Positions 44,117-55,200 of a stretch of 64,000 nucleotides of DNA are shown piece by piece. Position numbers and translations under genes: made by a program. The stretch comes from Sophora flavescens (lineage: Eukaryota; Streptophyta; Magnoliopsida; Fabales; Fabaceae). The stretch is from positions 24,857,404 through 24,921,403 of the forward strand of contig CM061069.1 of assembly GCA_030762895.1 (NCBI GenBank), in the 5' to 3' direction. The notes beneath the pieces were generated by a model that saw only the letters and a program-made list of their open reading frames with translations, was not told the DNA's origin and did no database searches. Numbering within the stretch: the stretch's first letter is position 1; every line of letters begins with the position of its first letter.

Positions 44117-44930
44117 GCATAACTAGAAGAGCTTACGGAATGGATTGCCCATAGAAGCTCAAATAGAAAGATAAAAGAGCTTACGGAGTATGGTGCCCGC
44201 TGAAGCTTGAACAGAAAGATGGAAGAGCATACGGGGTATGATACCCGCTGAAGCTTGACAAAAGATAGAAAACTTGCGGAGTCGATTATCCGTTGAAGCT
44301 TGAAATTAAAAGGTTAAAAGCTTATAGAGTCGGTTATCCGCTGAAGCTTGGAATTAAAAGGTTAAAAGCTTGCGGAGTCGGTTATCCACTGAAGCTTGAA
44401 AGGAAAGGTAAAAAGCTTGTGGAGTCGGTTATCCACCGAAGCTTGATAGAAAATAAAAAGCGTGCGGAGTCGGTTATCCGCTGAAGCTTGAAAAGAAAAG
44501 TTCAAAGCTTGCGGAGTCGGTTGTCCGCTAAAGCTTGAAAACAAGAAGAACATACGGGGTATGGTACCCGCCAAAGCTTGACAGAGAAGATAGCAACCTT
44601 GCGGAGTCGGTTATCTGCTGAAGCTTGAAAAGAAAGGTTAAAAGCTTGCGGAGTCGATTATCCGCATCCGCTGAAGCTTGAAAAGAAAGGTTAAAAGCTT
44701 GCGGAGTCGGTTATCCGCTGAAGCTTGGAATTAAAAGGTTAAAAGCTTGCGGAGTCGGTTATCCATTGAAGCTTGAAAGGAAAGGTAAAAAGCTTGTGGA
44801 GTCGGTTATCCACCGAAGCTTGACAAAAAATAAAAAGCATGCGGAATCGGTTATCCGCTGAAGCTTGAAAGAAAAGTTAAAAGCTTGCGGAGTCGGTTGT
44901 CCGCTGAAGCTTGACATGAAAGGTAAAAAC
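44117..44930 (-). repeat. Tandem ~47-bp repeat array in the 3' UTR of G
   Basis: Seventeen units with the core AGCTTGCGGAGTCGGTTATC followed by CGCTGAAGCTTGA and an A-rich tail that varies in length. The order of variant units in the first half is repeated in the second half, so a block of about eight units was duplicated. Tandem repeats in the 3' UTR are a known trait of Tat/Ogre elements. Confidence 0.92.
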
Positions 44931-45848
44931 CTACGATGTATGTGCAATTTACTGGGTTTTGTGCTCACAAGAGATAAACAATTGCAATGCATGATGCCAG
45001 AAATGTCCTATATGCTTGATGAAAACCTCAAATGATTTCAATGCAACACAAGGAAATCTCGTAACACATTACTATTTTAATTTTTCATAGCTTAGGTGGT
45101 TTTTATTATCACCCTTGACCCCATAAAGTGTTGATCACAGACAAGCTCTGAGATGAACTAAAACATGTCATGTCTTCGTGGAGAATAAAGGCCAAGCACT
45201 TTTGAAAGGGTACGCTTCCTTTGCAATGATTGTCCCTATGCTTCTTGTCAGTAGACCACGGTGCCCTTTGTCGGGAGATCATCTCGTTCTTTACGAACTT
45301 TTGAGATTTTCAAGGGAATTCTAAATGCATCTCAAAGACACCAATACATGTTTCACATTCCAGCATATACTTATCATGATGAATGTACACACACGATTGA
45401 CAAAAGTTAAGAGAAAGAGATAAGGGTAAAAGAATAGGGAGTCAATGTCAATATATTTGGATTGAAAAGGTATACAAAGCAGGTATTACAATGGATTATG
45501 GAATTGCAAAAAGGTTGTGGAGTGGAAACACATCTCCTCAAGTGACATCTCTTTCCATGACTAGTGTTAGTATCTCTTATACCTTATCGACTGCTTACTA
45601 ATCAACATCTGAGAATGTTATTTGCCCCAGTCTTCATGCAGCTAGCCCACTGATTGCCCCAGTTCATCGGCTTGACAAAATTTTCATTGTTTATTTTTTG
45701 AACCCTAACTTTTGCCTAGACCGCCTTTTCAGGTTCTCAGCCTAGCGGGTTGCTCTAACTTTTGCCTAGACTGTCTTTTCAGATTTTCAGCCTAGCGAGC
45801 TTTTCTTCTTTTCATTTTTTTTCACCTTTTTTTTCTTGGGAAATGCGT
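44931..45848 (-). other. 3' UTR of G between integrase and tandem array
   Basis: No coding sequence. Two near-identical blocks (TAACTTTTGCCTAGAC, TTTTCAG, TTTCAGCCTAGCG) at 45707-45747 and 45756-45798 form a short direct repeat. Confidence 0.6.
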
Positions 45849-46870
45849 TCAAGCATAATACTTTTTGACTGCATCTGAGTTTACAGGGAATGGAAGATCT
45901 TCCCCATCCATAGTAGTGACGATTAAAGCTCCTCCTGAGAAGGCCTTTTTCACAACGTAAGGTCCTTCGTAGTTCGGGGTCCACTTCCCACGATGATCCT
46001 TTTGGATTGGTAGGATCTTTTTGAGCACTAAATCACCCTCCCGAAACTACCGCGAGCGTACCTTCTTATCATAAGCTCTCATCAACCTTCTCTGGTACAA
46101 TTGACCGTGACACAATGTTGCTAATCTTTTCTCTTCAATAAGGTTCAATTGGTCGAGTCGATCTTGGACCCACTCGGCTTCTTCCAATTATGCCTCTCTC
46201 AATACCCTTAATGAGGGGATCTCTACTTCAATCGGGAGTACTGCTTCCATCCCATAAACTAAAGAATACGGAGTTTCCCCTGTCGATGTGCGAATAGAGG
46301 TACGATAGCCGTGCAAAGCAAAAGGCAACATCTCATGCCAATCCTTATATGTCACCACCATCTTTTGGACAATATTCTTGATATTTTTATTAGCAGCCTC
46401 AATTGCTCCATGCATCTTTGGGTGATATGGGGAGGAATTGTGATGCTTTATCTTAAAGTTTCCGCACATCTCTTTCATCATCTTGTTGTTCAAGTTAGTC
46501 GCATTGTCGGTGATAATCTCTCTTGGCAACCCATAACGACAAATTAATTCTCTTTTTACAAATTTGATCACGACATTCCTGGTCACATTGGCATATGATG
46601 TGGCCTCAACCCACTTTGTGAAATAATCAATGGCAACAAGAATGAAGTGATGCTCATTCGAGGTTTTTGGTTCGATTGGACCGATCACATCCATTCCCCA
46701 CATTGAGAATGGCCAGGGTGCCGTCATGACATTCAAGGGAACTGGCGACGCATGAACCCTATCAGCATATATTTGACACCTATGGCACTTCTTCGCATAT
46801 TTAAAGTAATCTGCCTCCATTGTCAACCAGTATTGGCCAGCCCTTAAGATTTTTCTTGCCATTGCATGTC
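45849..46870 (-). pseudogene. Integrase of element G
   Basis: The zinc-binding N-terminus crosses a 1-bp deletion near 46865 (HEGSFGTHA, then GHAMARKILRAG...CHRCQ). The core keeps all three catalytic residues: Asp in GMDVIGPI, Asp in IITDNATN and Glu in HGAIEAANKNI. After LRVLREA the frame has TAA (46188-46190) and later TAG near 46050, both probably from Gln codons. The C-terminal domain (FREGDLVLKKIL, HRGKWTPNYEGPY) then ends at TGA 45849-45851. It inserts the DNA copy in the nucleus. Confidence 0.9.
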
Positions 46871-47776
46871 CGCTGCGTGTGTTCCAAAAGATCCTTCATG
46901 GACCTCCTCAATTATCCGTTTAGCTTCTTTTGCGTCAACGCATCTCAACAACATCATGTCATGATTTCTTTTGTAGAGAATACCTCCAACTAAATAGAAA
47001 CCCATTACAAGTCTTCTTAGAGTTATTTTGTCATTTTCTGAAGTGACCGGAGGGTATTCCCTTCTTTGGATGAAGCATTTGATGTCATGGTACCACGGTT
47101 TTTTATCAGACTCTTCCTCTATCACTTGACAATATGCAGGATGATCACGACTTTCCATTTTGATGAGTGGTAAGTTCCTCTCGTCACTTACTTTGAACAT
47201 CGAGGACAAGGTAGACAGTGCGTCAGCTAATTGGTTATCTTCTCGGGGAATATGGTGAAATGTGACTTCATCAAACTGCTCAATCAAACCTTTGATGTAA
47301 TCATAGTACGGGATTAACTTGGCATCTCGGGTCTCCCATTTCCCTCTTAACTGGTGGATGACTAATGCAGAGTCCCCATATACCTCCAGTATCCTTGCCT
47401 TTGATTCTATTGCTGGCAAGATCCCGAGCGCACAAGCTTCATATTCGGCTATATTGTTTGTACAATCAAAGCAAAGCCTTGCAGTGACGGGGAAATAATC
47501 ATTTTCCGGTGAGATTAGTATTGCCCCAATTCCATGTCCCAATGCATTAGAAGCTCCATCAAATAACAAGGTCCATTTTTCTTTTTCTGGTGATTTCTCG
47601 CGTTTAAACAAAGCCATTATATCTTCATTGGGGAAATCACATTGCATCGATCCATAATCTTCTACTGGCTTATTGGCTAGATATTCTGCGAGAGCGCTAC
47701 TTTTTAATGCTTTTTGGGTGACATAGACAATGACGTATTCTGATAGCAGGACTTGCCAGCGAGCATGGCTTATCAA
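46871..47776 (-). pseudogene. Additional (archaeal-type) RNase H of element G
   Basis: A second RNase H domain downstream of the RT-linked one. It runs LLFDGASNALGHGIGAIL (Asp), NNIAEYEACALG (Glu), LEVYGDSALVIHQL (Asp) and REDNQLADALS (Asp), so all four acidic residues are kept. This extra domain is characteristic of the Tat lineage. It is open for 310 codons, the longest intact frame of G's pol, and leads into the integrase N-terminus. Confidence 0.9.
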
Positions 47777-48999
47777 AGATATACTTAATTGGATCCATTT
47801 TGGACACCAACCAGGTAGTGTAACACAACATGTAATGCCTCAAACGGCGGGCCGCCCAAGCCAAAGCACAGCAAGTGCGTTCCAGCAGTGAGTAGTTGGC
47901 TTCACAACTGGTGAACTTCTTGCTTAGATAATAGATGGCATGTTCTTTTATTCCTGACTCATCGTGTTGCCCCAGCACACAACCCATTGATTCATCTAGC
48001 ACAGTCAAATACATGATGAGAGGCCTTCCTGGAACTGGGGGAACCAAGACTGGAGGCTCTTGTAGGTATTGTTTGATATTCTCAAAGGCTTTTTGACAAT
48101 CTTCATTCCATGTTACTTCCTGATTTTTACGTAGCAATTTAAAGATTGGTTCACATGTCGTGGTTAGTTGGGAGATGAATCGGGCAATGTAGTTCAATCT
48201 TCCTAAAAACCCACAAACTTCCTTCTCCGTTCGAGGTGCTGGCATATCGATGATTGCTCGAACTTTTTTAGGATCAACCTCTATTCCTCTTTGACTAACA
48301 ATGAACCCCAGAAGCTTGCCTGATTTCATTCCAAAAGTGCATTTGGCTTGATTCAGTCGGAGCTTAAACTTTCTTAACCACTCAAAGAGTTTCTGCAGAT
48401 TATCAACATGGTCATCTTCGGATCTGGACTTGGCGATCATGTCATCTACCTAAACTTCTATCTCCTTATGCATCATGTCATGGAATAAAGCCACCATAGC
48501 CCGCTGATATGTTGCCCCAGCATTTTTCAAGCCAAAGGGCATAACCTTGTAGCAAAAGGTTCCCCATAAAGTGATAAATGTAGTTTTCTCCATATCTTCA
48601 GGTGCCATCTTGATTTGATTATATCCCGAGAATCCATCCATGAAAGAGAATAATGCATGTTGGGTAGTATTATCTACAAGAACATCAATGTGAGGCACAG
48701 GAAAGTCATCTTTGGGGCTAGCTCTGTTCAGATCTCGATAGTCGACACACATTCGAACCTTTTCCATCTTTCTTGGGGACAGGAACGATGTTAGCGACCC
48801 ATTGAGGGTACTTTGCCACTTCTAGGAAACCCGCATCCAGTTGCTTCTTGGCCTCCTCCTTGATCTTTAAAGACATTTTCGCTTTCATCCTTCGTAGATT
48901 TTGCTTTACTGGAGGACACTCCGGCTTTAATGGCAGTTTGTGTTCTGCTACACTAGGGTCTAACCCTGACATACTTGGGATGATCATGCGAAAACATCT
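47777..48999 (-). pseudogene. RT and RNase H of element G
   Basis: RT begins GLDPSVAEHKLPLKPECPPV and passes a frameshift at about 48770 (VPKKDGK to MEKVRMCVDYRDLN). It has palm motifs FMDGFSGYNQIKM and MPFGLKNAGATYQRAM. The catalytic YVDD box reads stop-VDDMIAKS, because the Tyr codon is TAG at 48450-48452. The connection and first RNase H follow (VNYIARF-like GRLNYIARFISQ, YLTVLDESMGCVLGQ, TSCEANYSLLERTC). A frameshift near 47750 separates it from the second RNase H. It cannot make an active enzyme. Confidence 0.9.
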
Positions 49000-50337
49000 T
49001 TATAATCCATCAACAACTTGATCATCCTACTTCGCTCATTTTCTTTCAGGGAAAGGCCAATCTTGACCTCTTTTTTATCATCTTCGGTTCCCAAATTGAT
49101 TAGTTCGCTCGACTCTTCATGGGGCCGAATTTCCCTGGCTTCTTGATCTACCAACCTCAACAGTTCAGGAGGGACTTCCCCATCATCATCAGTAACCTCA
49201 TCAGTATGATCAATAGGATAGTCAAAATTGTATGCTGAGTTATTAACACTGTCATTTTCAAGAGAGTCACTTTTAGATCTGCATTTTGGTAGTTATCAGG
49301 GAAAGATGAATGAATAAAGGTTAAATATGGGAAACTGCATTTATTGGTGAGGAACGATGAGTAAAAGCGAAATTAAAAGGGATAAGAACATAAAAATATT
49401 GAATGCATGCATTTATTGATAAGTCATACTGAAACGGAAACAAGTAAGCCCATTACCACAAAAATCCTAGAGCCTTGGGCAGAGCTAAAGGATAAGCATT
49501 ACAGAATTACTTTGAAAAAAAACTCTATGGTCCTGAGGAACTCGATGATCTCCCAATTGTTGAGCTCTGTATCCGGAGGGCATGGATACACAGAATTGAC
49601 ACCATGATCAGTGAGAAAATCATCTTCAACAGCTGCTGCTTGGTCCAGGAATACGAACCCTACACTTCGGAAGCTCTGTCGAATGTCACAGATGGGAACA
49701 CTTCCAGTCTCGTATTCACGATTTTCCAGTCGAGCCAACCTCTTTTTTTTCTTCTCTTCTATAACCCTCATCTTTTCGGCCTTGGTGGGTTTATATCCCA
49801 ACCCAAACCTGTCCTTGTTCTCGGTGAGCATGAGGATGTCAGTGGATCCTTGGCTATTCTTCCCCAAACCGCTCCCGGGTCGATATCCTCCTCCGATCAT
49901 AACCCTAGCCATCATAATGGACGCTTTAGATAACTGAGGTTTCAAGGGTGGAACATTATCCCCAACATAAGTGGCATTGGCAATTTCAAGCGATTGGAAA
50001 GCGGTCTCGAGATATTCTTCAGCAGCTTCAATGTAAGGGGTTGTTGATGGCTTACTCACTAACATATCTTCCTCTCCAGAAATAATTATCAACTTACTAT
50101 CAACAATGAACTTCACTTTCTGGTGCAATGTGGAAGGTACAGCTCCAGACGAATGGATCCATGGTCGTCCTAGGAGACAACTGTAAGTTGGTGTGATGTC
50201 CATTACTTGGAAGAGTATTTCAACGGTGTAAGGGCCAATCTGAATGGGTAATTCAATTTCTCCCATGATTTCCCTTCGAGTGCCATCAAAAGCTCTTCAA
50301 TCATTGTGCTCGGCTTCATATGAGTTCCATCGAAAGG
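49000..50337 (-). pseudogene. Protease second half and acidic linker of element G
   Basis: Continues the protease broken by F. PFDGTHMKPSTMI at the insertion edge is followed by a 1-bp deletion, then AFDGTRREIMGEIELPIQIG and ITPTYSCLLGRPWIHSSGAV (protease C-terminal half). The frame 50266-49499 is open for 255 codons, then a Gly-rich patch (IGGGYRPGSGLGKN) and an acidic linker to RT. Stops and shifts occur around 49499 and 48990. The protease would cut the G polyprotein in the particle. Confidence 0.85.
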
Positions 50338-51848
50338 TGATAAGCCTTCGGCTTATCTAGTTTTATAACTAGATGGACTGTGGTTTTTGTGCAAATTATT
50401 CGAGTTCAATCTCGTTTTCGCCCAAATTTGGCCTTGTTTCATTCCTAAGTAGACTTTTACTCGTTCTAGGCATTTTTAGTAGTTTTTAGTCTATTTTGAA
50501 TAGAATTACGCTTTTTGTGTCTTTTTATTGTTTCAGGTTAGAAGTGAAGCTCCGGGAGTCAAGGAAAGTCAAGAAGCAGTGGAAAAAGCACTTCTGGAGA
50601 TACTCGCCGCGCGAGTGGATGCTCGCCTCGCGAGCCTGAACATCAGATAAAGCAGCAACAATCATCACTCTGGTTCGCCCCACGAACAGTCTGATCGCCT
50701 CGCGAATCATGAAGACCTGGAAGTCAGAGACCATCACGGTTTTGCCGTGATGAAGGTCACAGCTTAGAATTGAATCTCGCCCCGCGAACAGTCAGCTCGC
50801 CACGCGAGAGTTTGAAGACCCTAGAAGACAGAGGCCATCACGGCCTAGCCGTAATGAAGGTCACGACTGTGACAGTTTGAAATTGGAAGACTCGCCCCAC
50901 GAATGAACTTTCGCCTCTCGAAAATCCAAATTGAAAGCGCGCCAAAACTAATTATTCACCTCGCGAAATGTTGTTAGCCCAGAGCGTAGAGAACCAGAAT
51001 CCTTATTTATAGGCTGTTTCAGATCAGATGGACGAAGTTGGTTTTTCCACTTGTTTTAGATCAGATTTGTGCGAATCCTTGTTTCTGGGGCTGCGTCTCC
51101 CTTCTCTTTTCTTTTCTTATTTTATGGTGATTATGTCGGATTGTTTGTACGTCGTCACGGGCATGAGGAACTAATCCCCTCGTCCGAGGGATCAATGAAG
51201 CCGCCCATGGCGGTATAGTGTTCATGTGATGTATGTTTTTCTCCCCTTCTCTCAATGAATGTTTTCCAATTCTGATTTGAATGCGTTGATCATATGTGTT
51301 GCATGATTGACTAGTTAAACGTGTTGAGGCCGATCAGCGATTCGCGTTTTAGAACTTGGATTGGGAACACTAATTGAATAATGAGCACGACAGTGGATTT
51401 AGGAGATTAGTGCAACCTTATAGGGAACAAGAATTAATAGAATTCAAGATTAGGATTATGAGATCTAGTAAGTAATTAATTCAATCGTCGAATACGTCCT
51501 ATTGAGCACGACAGTGGATATAGGAGAAATTGGGGGTCCCGGTTGACATTGTAATTGAACTTAGGGAGAAATTCATCATCACTTGGGTACTATACATGAT
51601 TGGGTAGGTGGAATTGAGACCTTGGATATTTTAATTTCTGATTTTAAAACCTTAGCTTTAATTGATTTGTTATTGAATTGAGATAATAATCTCTCTCTCT
51701 CAACCACCTTCTGTAACTTGACCAAACGTATCTGATTTCCCGCGGATTAGTCGAATTGGTAGCCCAATCCCTGAGTTCGACCTCGATAATTACTTACCGT
51801 GCTTATTTTATTACTTGCGACGACCCGGTACACTTGCCGGTGACATCA
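50338..51848 (+). repeat. 5' LTR of element F
   Basis: Begins TGATAAGCCTTCGGCTTATC and ends TGCCGGTGACATCA. TTTCAGGTTA is at 50531-50540. CTCGCGAG and CACGGC palindromes run from about 50607 to 50965, and TTATTTATAG at about 51003-51012 serves as TATA. Confidence 0.92.
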
Positions 51849-51857
51849 ACAAGTTTT

Positions 51858-51876
51858 TGGCGCCGTTGCCGGGGAT
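51858..51876 (+). other. Primer-binding site of element F (tRNA-Asp)
   Basis: TGGCGCCGTTGCCGGGGAT, a perfect complement of the 3' end of plant tRNA-Asp, ten bases after the LTR. Confidence 0.95.
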
Positions 51877-52009
51877 TGGCACAACCAATTTTCCTAATTG
51901 TTAGGAAATTTGATTGATTGGTTAAGTTGATTTTATTTTTATTTTTCTGTTATTTCTTTATTATTTCTCTCTACTTCTTTGATTCCACTTGGTCTTGCCA
52001 TGTTTTTGT

Positions 52010-54030
52010 ATGCGAGGTACCCTTTCACAAGAGGACCTGCTATTTGATCCCGAGATCACCAAGACTGAGAAGCGCTTAAGGAAGGAAGTCAGAGAAAGAA
52101 AGAGGCTTGAAGCGATTAATCTTGAGGACATGGCCGAAGAAAACCTTCCTCCTCCCCCTCCTCGTTACAAGCCTCTCTTGGAGTATGATCTACCCAGCTT
52201 GGGAGATTGTGATTCTTCTATTGTGAGGGGCAACCTGAATACAGACTCCTTCAGAGTGGAGGGATGTGTCACATTCCAGATCCGTGAGAATCAGTTTGAT
52301 GGGAGTGGCAAACAGGACCCTCATAGACACATCACTCGCTTCCTTGAAGCTTGTGACTTACAGAAGACAAGAGGAGTCTCACAAGATGAGTTTCGCTTGC
52401 GGCTTTTCCCTCTCTCTCTTAGGGATGTCGCTCGCGATTGGGTTGACAGCTTGGATAGGAACAAGATCGAACACGGGAGCAAATGGCGCAAAAGTTCCTA
52501 ACCAAATATTTTCCTCCTCAGAAAGCGGCACAAGCAAGAATAGCCGTTACATCTTTCAGGCAGACAGAAGATGAAACCTATAATCAAGCCTGGGAGAGGT
52601 ACAACGGGCTTTTGAGAAGATGCCCTTCAGCGTTCTTTGACCCGGTCTCCAAAGTTCAGCATTTCTTTAACGGGTTAAGGGGACGCTATCAGATGAATTG
52701 TGATGCCGCAGCTGGCGGCTCTTTCTCCTATTTATCGGCTGAGGATGGATGGCCATTATTGGAGAAGATGTAATATAATGATTACAATCGCGGTAGAGAA
52801 ACCTCAAGTGGAATCAGTTCAGCGATAATGGAAGCCATTCTCGAGCAAAACAGATTGTTGAAGATGCAGAATGAGGCTTTGTCGGGAAACAAAAGGGTTA
52901 ATGTGATACATGAGGGGATGCCTCCGGGTTGTGACAATTGTAATGGAGATCATGACACTCAGAGTTGTCCGCTGAATTTCTCCCAAGAACATGTGGACTC
53001 ATGCCACAACTTCTATGACACTGTGCCCCAGAACAACTATCAGAGGAAGCAGACGGAATGACTACGATCGAGAATCGAGAATAGGGGGTATATGAGGAGA
53101 GACCATCCGGGTTTTGCTTGGAGTAATGCTAGTGGTGGTCTATCCGGGCAGCAACATCCTCAACAGAATTGGCAACAACCTCAACGAGTGCAGAGGCCGA
53201 ACATTGGAATTCAGCGAAATAAATACCCGGCAGGCTCTTCGGGGACTAATCAATTGCAAATAACAGATGGTGGAAGACAACCTTGGGAGTTGGCTTTTGA
53301 GAAGTTGAGTGCGGCGGTGGAGAAATTGTCAATCGACACAAATACTGCCATTGACAAGTTGGCGACTCATACAGGGTCGGCAATTCAGAATCTTGAGACG
53401 CAGATGGCTCAGCTCACGAAGCAACTAAATGAGCGTCTCCCAGGCACTTTCCCAGGTGATACCGAGAACAATCCTAAGAACCATTGCAATGCCATAACAA
53501 TCAGGAGCGGTAAAGTGTTGGGATCTAACAGGGGTGCAACTAGTTCTCAGGAAGACAAGGCCCAGGAACAACCACATGCTGAGAAAGAGCAACCTGAGAA
53601 AGAGAAGTTGGCAAATGACAAGGCACCCGAGCAAGGGGGTAGGCTGAAGCTTGTGGATGAAGAGTTCCGAAAGAAGAAGTGGGTTGAACCCCAAGACCTC
53701 CCGCCCTACATGAAGGCACCGTATCCTGAAAGATTGAAGAAGCCTCAACAGGATAAGCAGTTCAACAAATTCCTTGATGTCATCCGTAAACTTCAGATTA
53801 ACATTCCATTTGCGGAAGCCTTGGAACAGATGTCATCATATGCCCGGTTTATGAAGGAACTTCTCACCAAGAAGCGGAGAATAGTGGATGAGGAAACGGT
53901 TGCTTTGACCGAGGAGTGTAGTGCCATTCTTCAAAGAAAACTACCTCCAAAGTTGAAGGATCCTGGTTCTTTTTCGATACCATGCACCATTGGGGGGGAT
54001 GAGCGTAGGGGAAGGCATTATGTGATCTAG
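52010..54030 (+). pseudogene. gag of element F
   Basis: I take the ATG at 52010 (MRGTLSQEDLLFDPEITKTE) because the codons before it are leader. The Retrotrans_gag core spans 52250-52760 (RENQFDGSGKQDPHRHITRF, FPPQKAAQARIAVTSFRQ, FFNGLRGRYQMN) with a one-base shift near 52490. A TAA at 52771 and a shift near 53059 interrupt it. The zinc knuckle is CDNCNGDHDTQSC (CX2CX3HX4C). The C-terminal half (53092-53990) is open and has a coiled-coil-like segment (IDKLATHTGSAIQNLETQMA). It ends in extra G residues just before the protease. Confidence 0.87.
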
Positions 54031-54836
54031 GGGCAAGCATCAACTTGATGCCCCTCTCTATGATGAAGAGGTTGGGGATCAAAGAAGTCAAGGATACACG
54101 GATGTCACTCCAACTGGCCGATCGTTCTGTAAAATATCCTTATGGGGTGGTCGAAGACTTGTTAGTAAAGGTGGACAAACTTATATTTCCGGCGGACTTC
54201 GTAGTGCTTGATATGGATGAAGATGCTGAAATCCCTCTCATATTGGGTAGGCCCTTCTTGGCCACTGGGGGTGACTTGATAGATGTGCGACAAGGGAAAC
54301 TCACTCTAAGGGTGCAAGATGATGAGGTAGTCTTCAATCTCTTTGAAGCAATGAAGCACCCTGCAGAGAGGACGGAAGTGTATCGAGTGGATGTGGTGGA
54401 TCCAACTGTCAAGGCAAAGGCAACTCGAGAAGCCCATGGTTCTTCACTTGCAAAAGTGTCGGTAAAATCCCATGATGGGGACAGTGAGGAGAAAGGCCCT
54501 TCGGGAGATGAGGTCTATCTTGAATGGTTAAAAGACATGGAAGCCTTACCGAGTCTCCCAAGGGAAGAATGTGCAAGGGAAGAGCTCAGCAACAAAGGCA
54601 TGAAAAAGAAGGGTAAAGCACCGAAGTTGAGGGGTGGCACAACCATGGTGGTCAATGCAGACGATGACTTGATCCCAAAAAGGACCATCACGGGGTGGAG
54701 AGTTCGTGCTGATTATAGAAGGATGCTGGACTTAAATGAGTTGTCCGGGAACAGCATGCGAGCATATGAAAGGGCAAGAGCCTACAGAAAACGGACTGAG
54801 GCAGGGCATGGCAAGCAAGATCTTCGTCCGGATTAA
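54009..54836 (+). CDS. Protease of element F fused in frame to post-integrase tail
   Basis: The retropepsin active site LCDLGASINLMPLSMM is at 54021-54060 and the second half LGRPFLATGGDLIDVRQGKL follows. The frame then reaches the very start of RT (RGGTTMVVNADDDLIPKRTI, GWRVRADYRR). At about 54720 it switches without loss of frame to LDLNELSGNSMRAYERARAY, which in A lies after the integrase core. One continuous frame ends at 54836, 47 bp before the hairpin. RT, RNase H and integrase are deleted. Two G-run insertions near 53995 and 54010 separate it from gag. Confidence 0.88.
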   Translation, partial: GKALCDLGASINLMPLSMMKRLGIKEVKDTRMSLQLADRSVKYPYGVVEDLLVKVDKLIFPADFVVLDMDEDAEIPLILGRPFLATGGDLIDVRQGKLTLRVQDDEVVFNLFEAMKHPAERTEVYRVDVVDPTVKAKATREAHGSSLAKVSVKSHDGDSEEKGPSGDEVYLEWLKDMEALPSLPREECAREELSNKGMKKKGKAPKLRGGTTMVVNADDDLIPKRTITGWRVRADYRRMLDLNELSGNSMRAYERARAYRKRTEAGHGKQDLRPD

Positions 54837-54883
54837 CCCTTAGGGGTGACTTGAGTCAGGCTCGGGACGTTAAACAAGCGCTA

Positions 54884-54901
54884 CTTGGGAGGCAACCCAA
54901 G
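54884..54901 (+). other. Conserved post-pol hairpin, element F
   Basis: CTTGGGAGGCAACCCAAG after CTCGGGACGTTAAACAAGCG, same sequence and place as in A. Confidence 0.8.
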
Positions 54902-54966
54902 CTAGGTATCCTTTGGTTTTAGTTCTGTCATTTTCATTTATAATATAAACAAAAAAAAAAGCTTGA

Positions 54967-55200
54967 TTCGCCACGCGAATCCGCAGTGGCCGCGCGAGAC
55001 AGAAGCCCTGAATCTCAGAGGCGTGCTCACGTTTCTGTCTCGCGTCGTGAGGTATACTTTCGCCTCGCGATTATGGGCATCATCATCTGTTAGAATTCCA
55101 TATTTGCCTCGCGAGATACTACGTGCCTCGCTATTCTGGAAAGTGTGAATAACAATTTTCCAGATTCGCCTCGCGAGTGATCTCTCGCCTCGCGAATATG
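54967..55200 (+). repeat. CpG-palindrome tract after pol of F
   Basis: Repeated TCGCCTCGCGA-type words, about 65 bp after the hairpin. The motif is the one found in U3 of the same element. Confidence 0.7.

Noticed and set aside
44117..44930. Tandem array considered as centromeric satellite or CRISPR
   Set aside because: Only 17 units and bounded by integrase and CACTA within one retroelement 3' UTR; no unique spacers.
44293..44992. ORFs across the ~47-bp tandem array
   Set aside because: Repeated peptides on both strands that come from the tandem repeat itself; no start context or domain.
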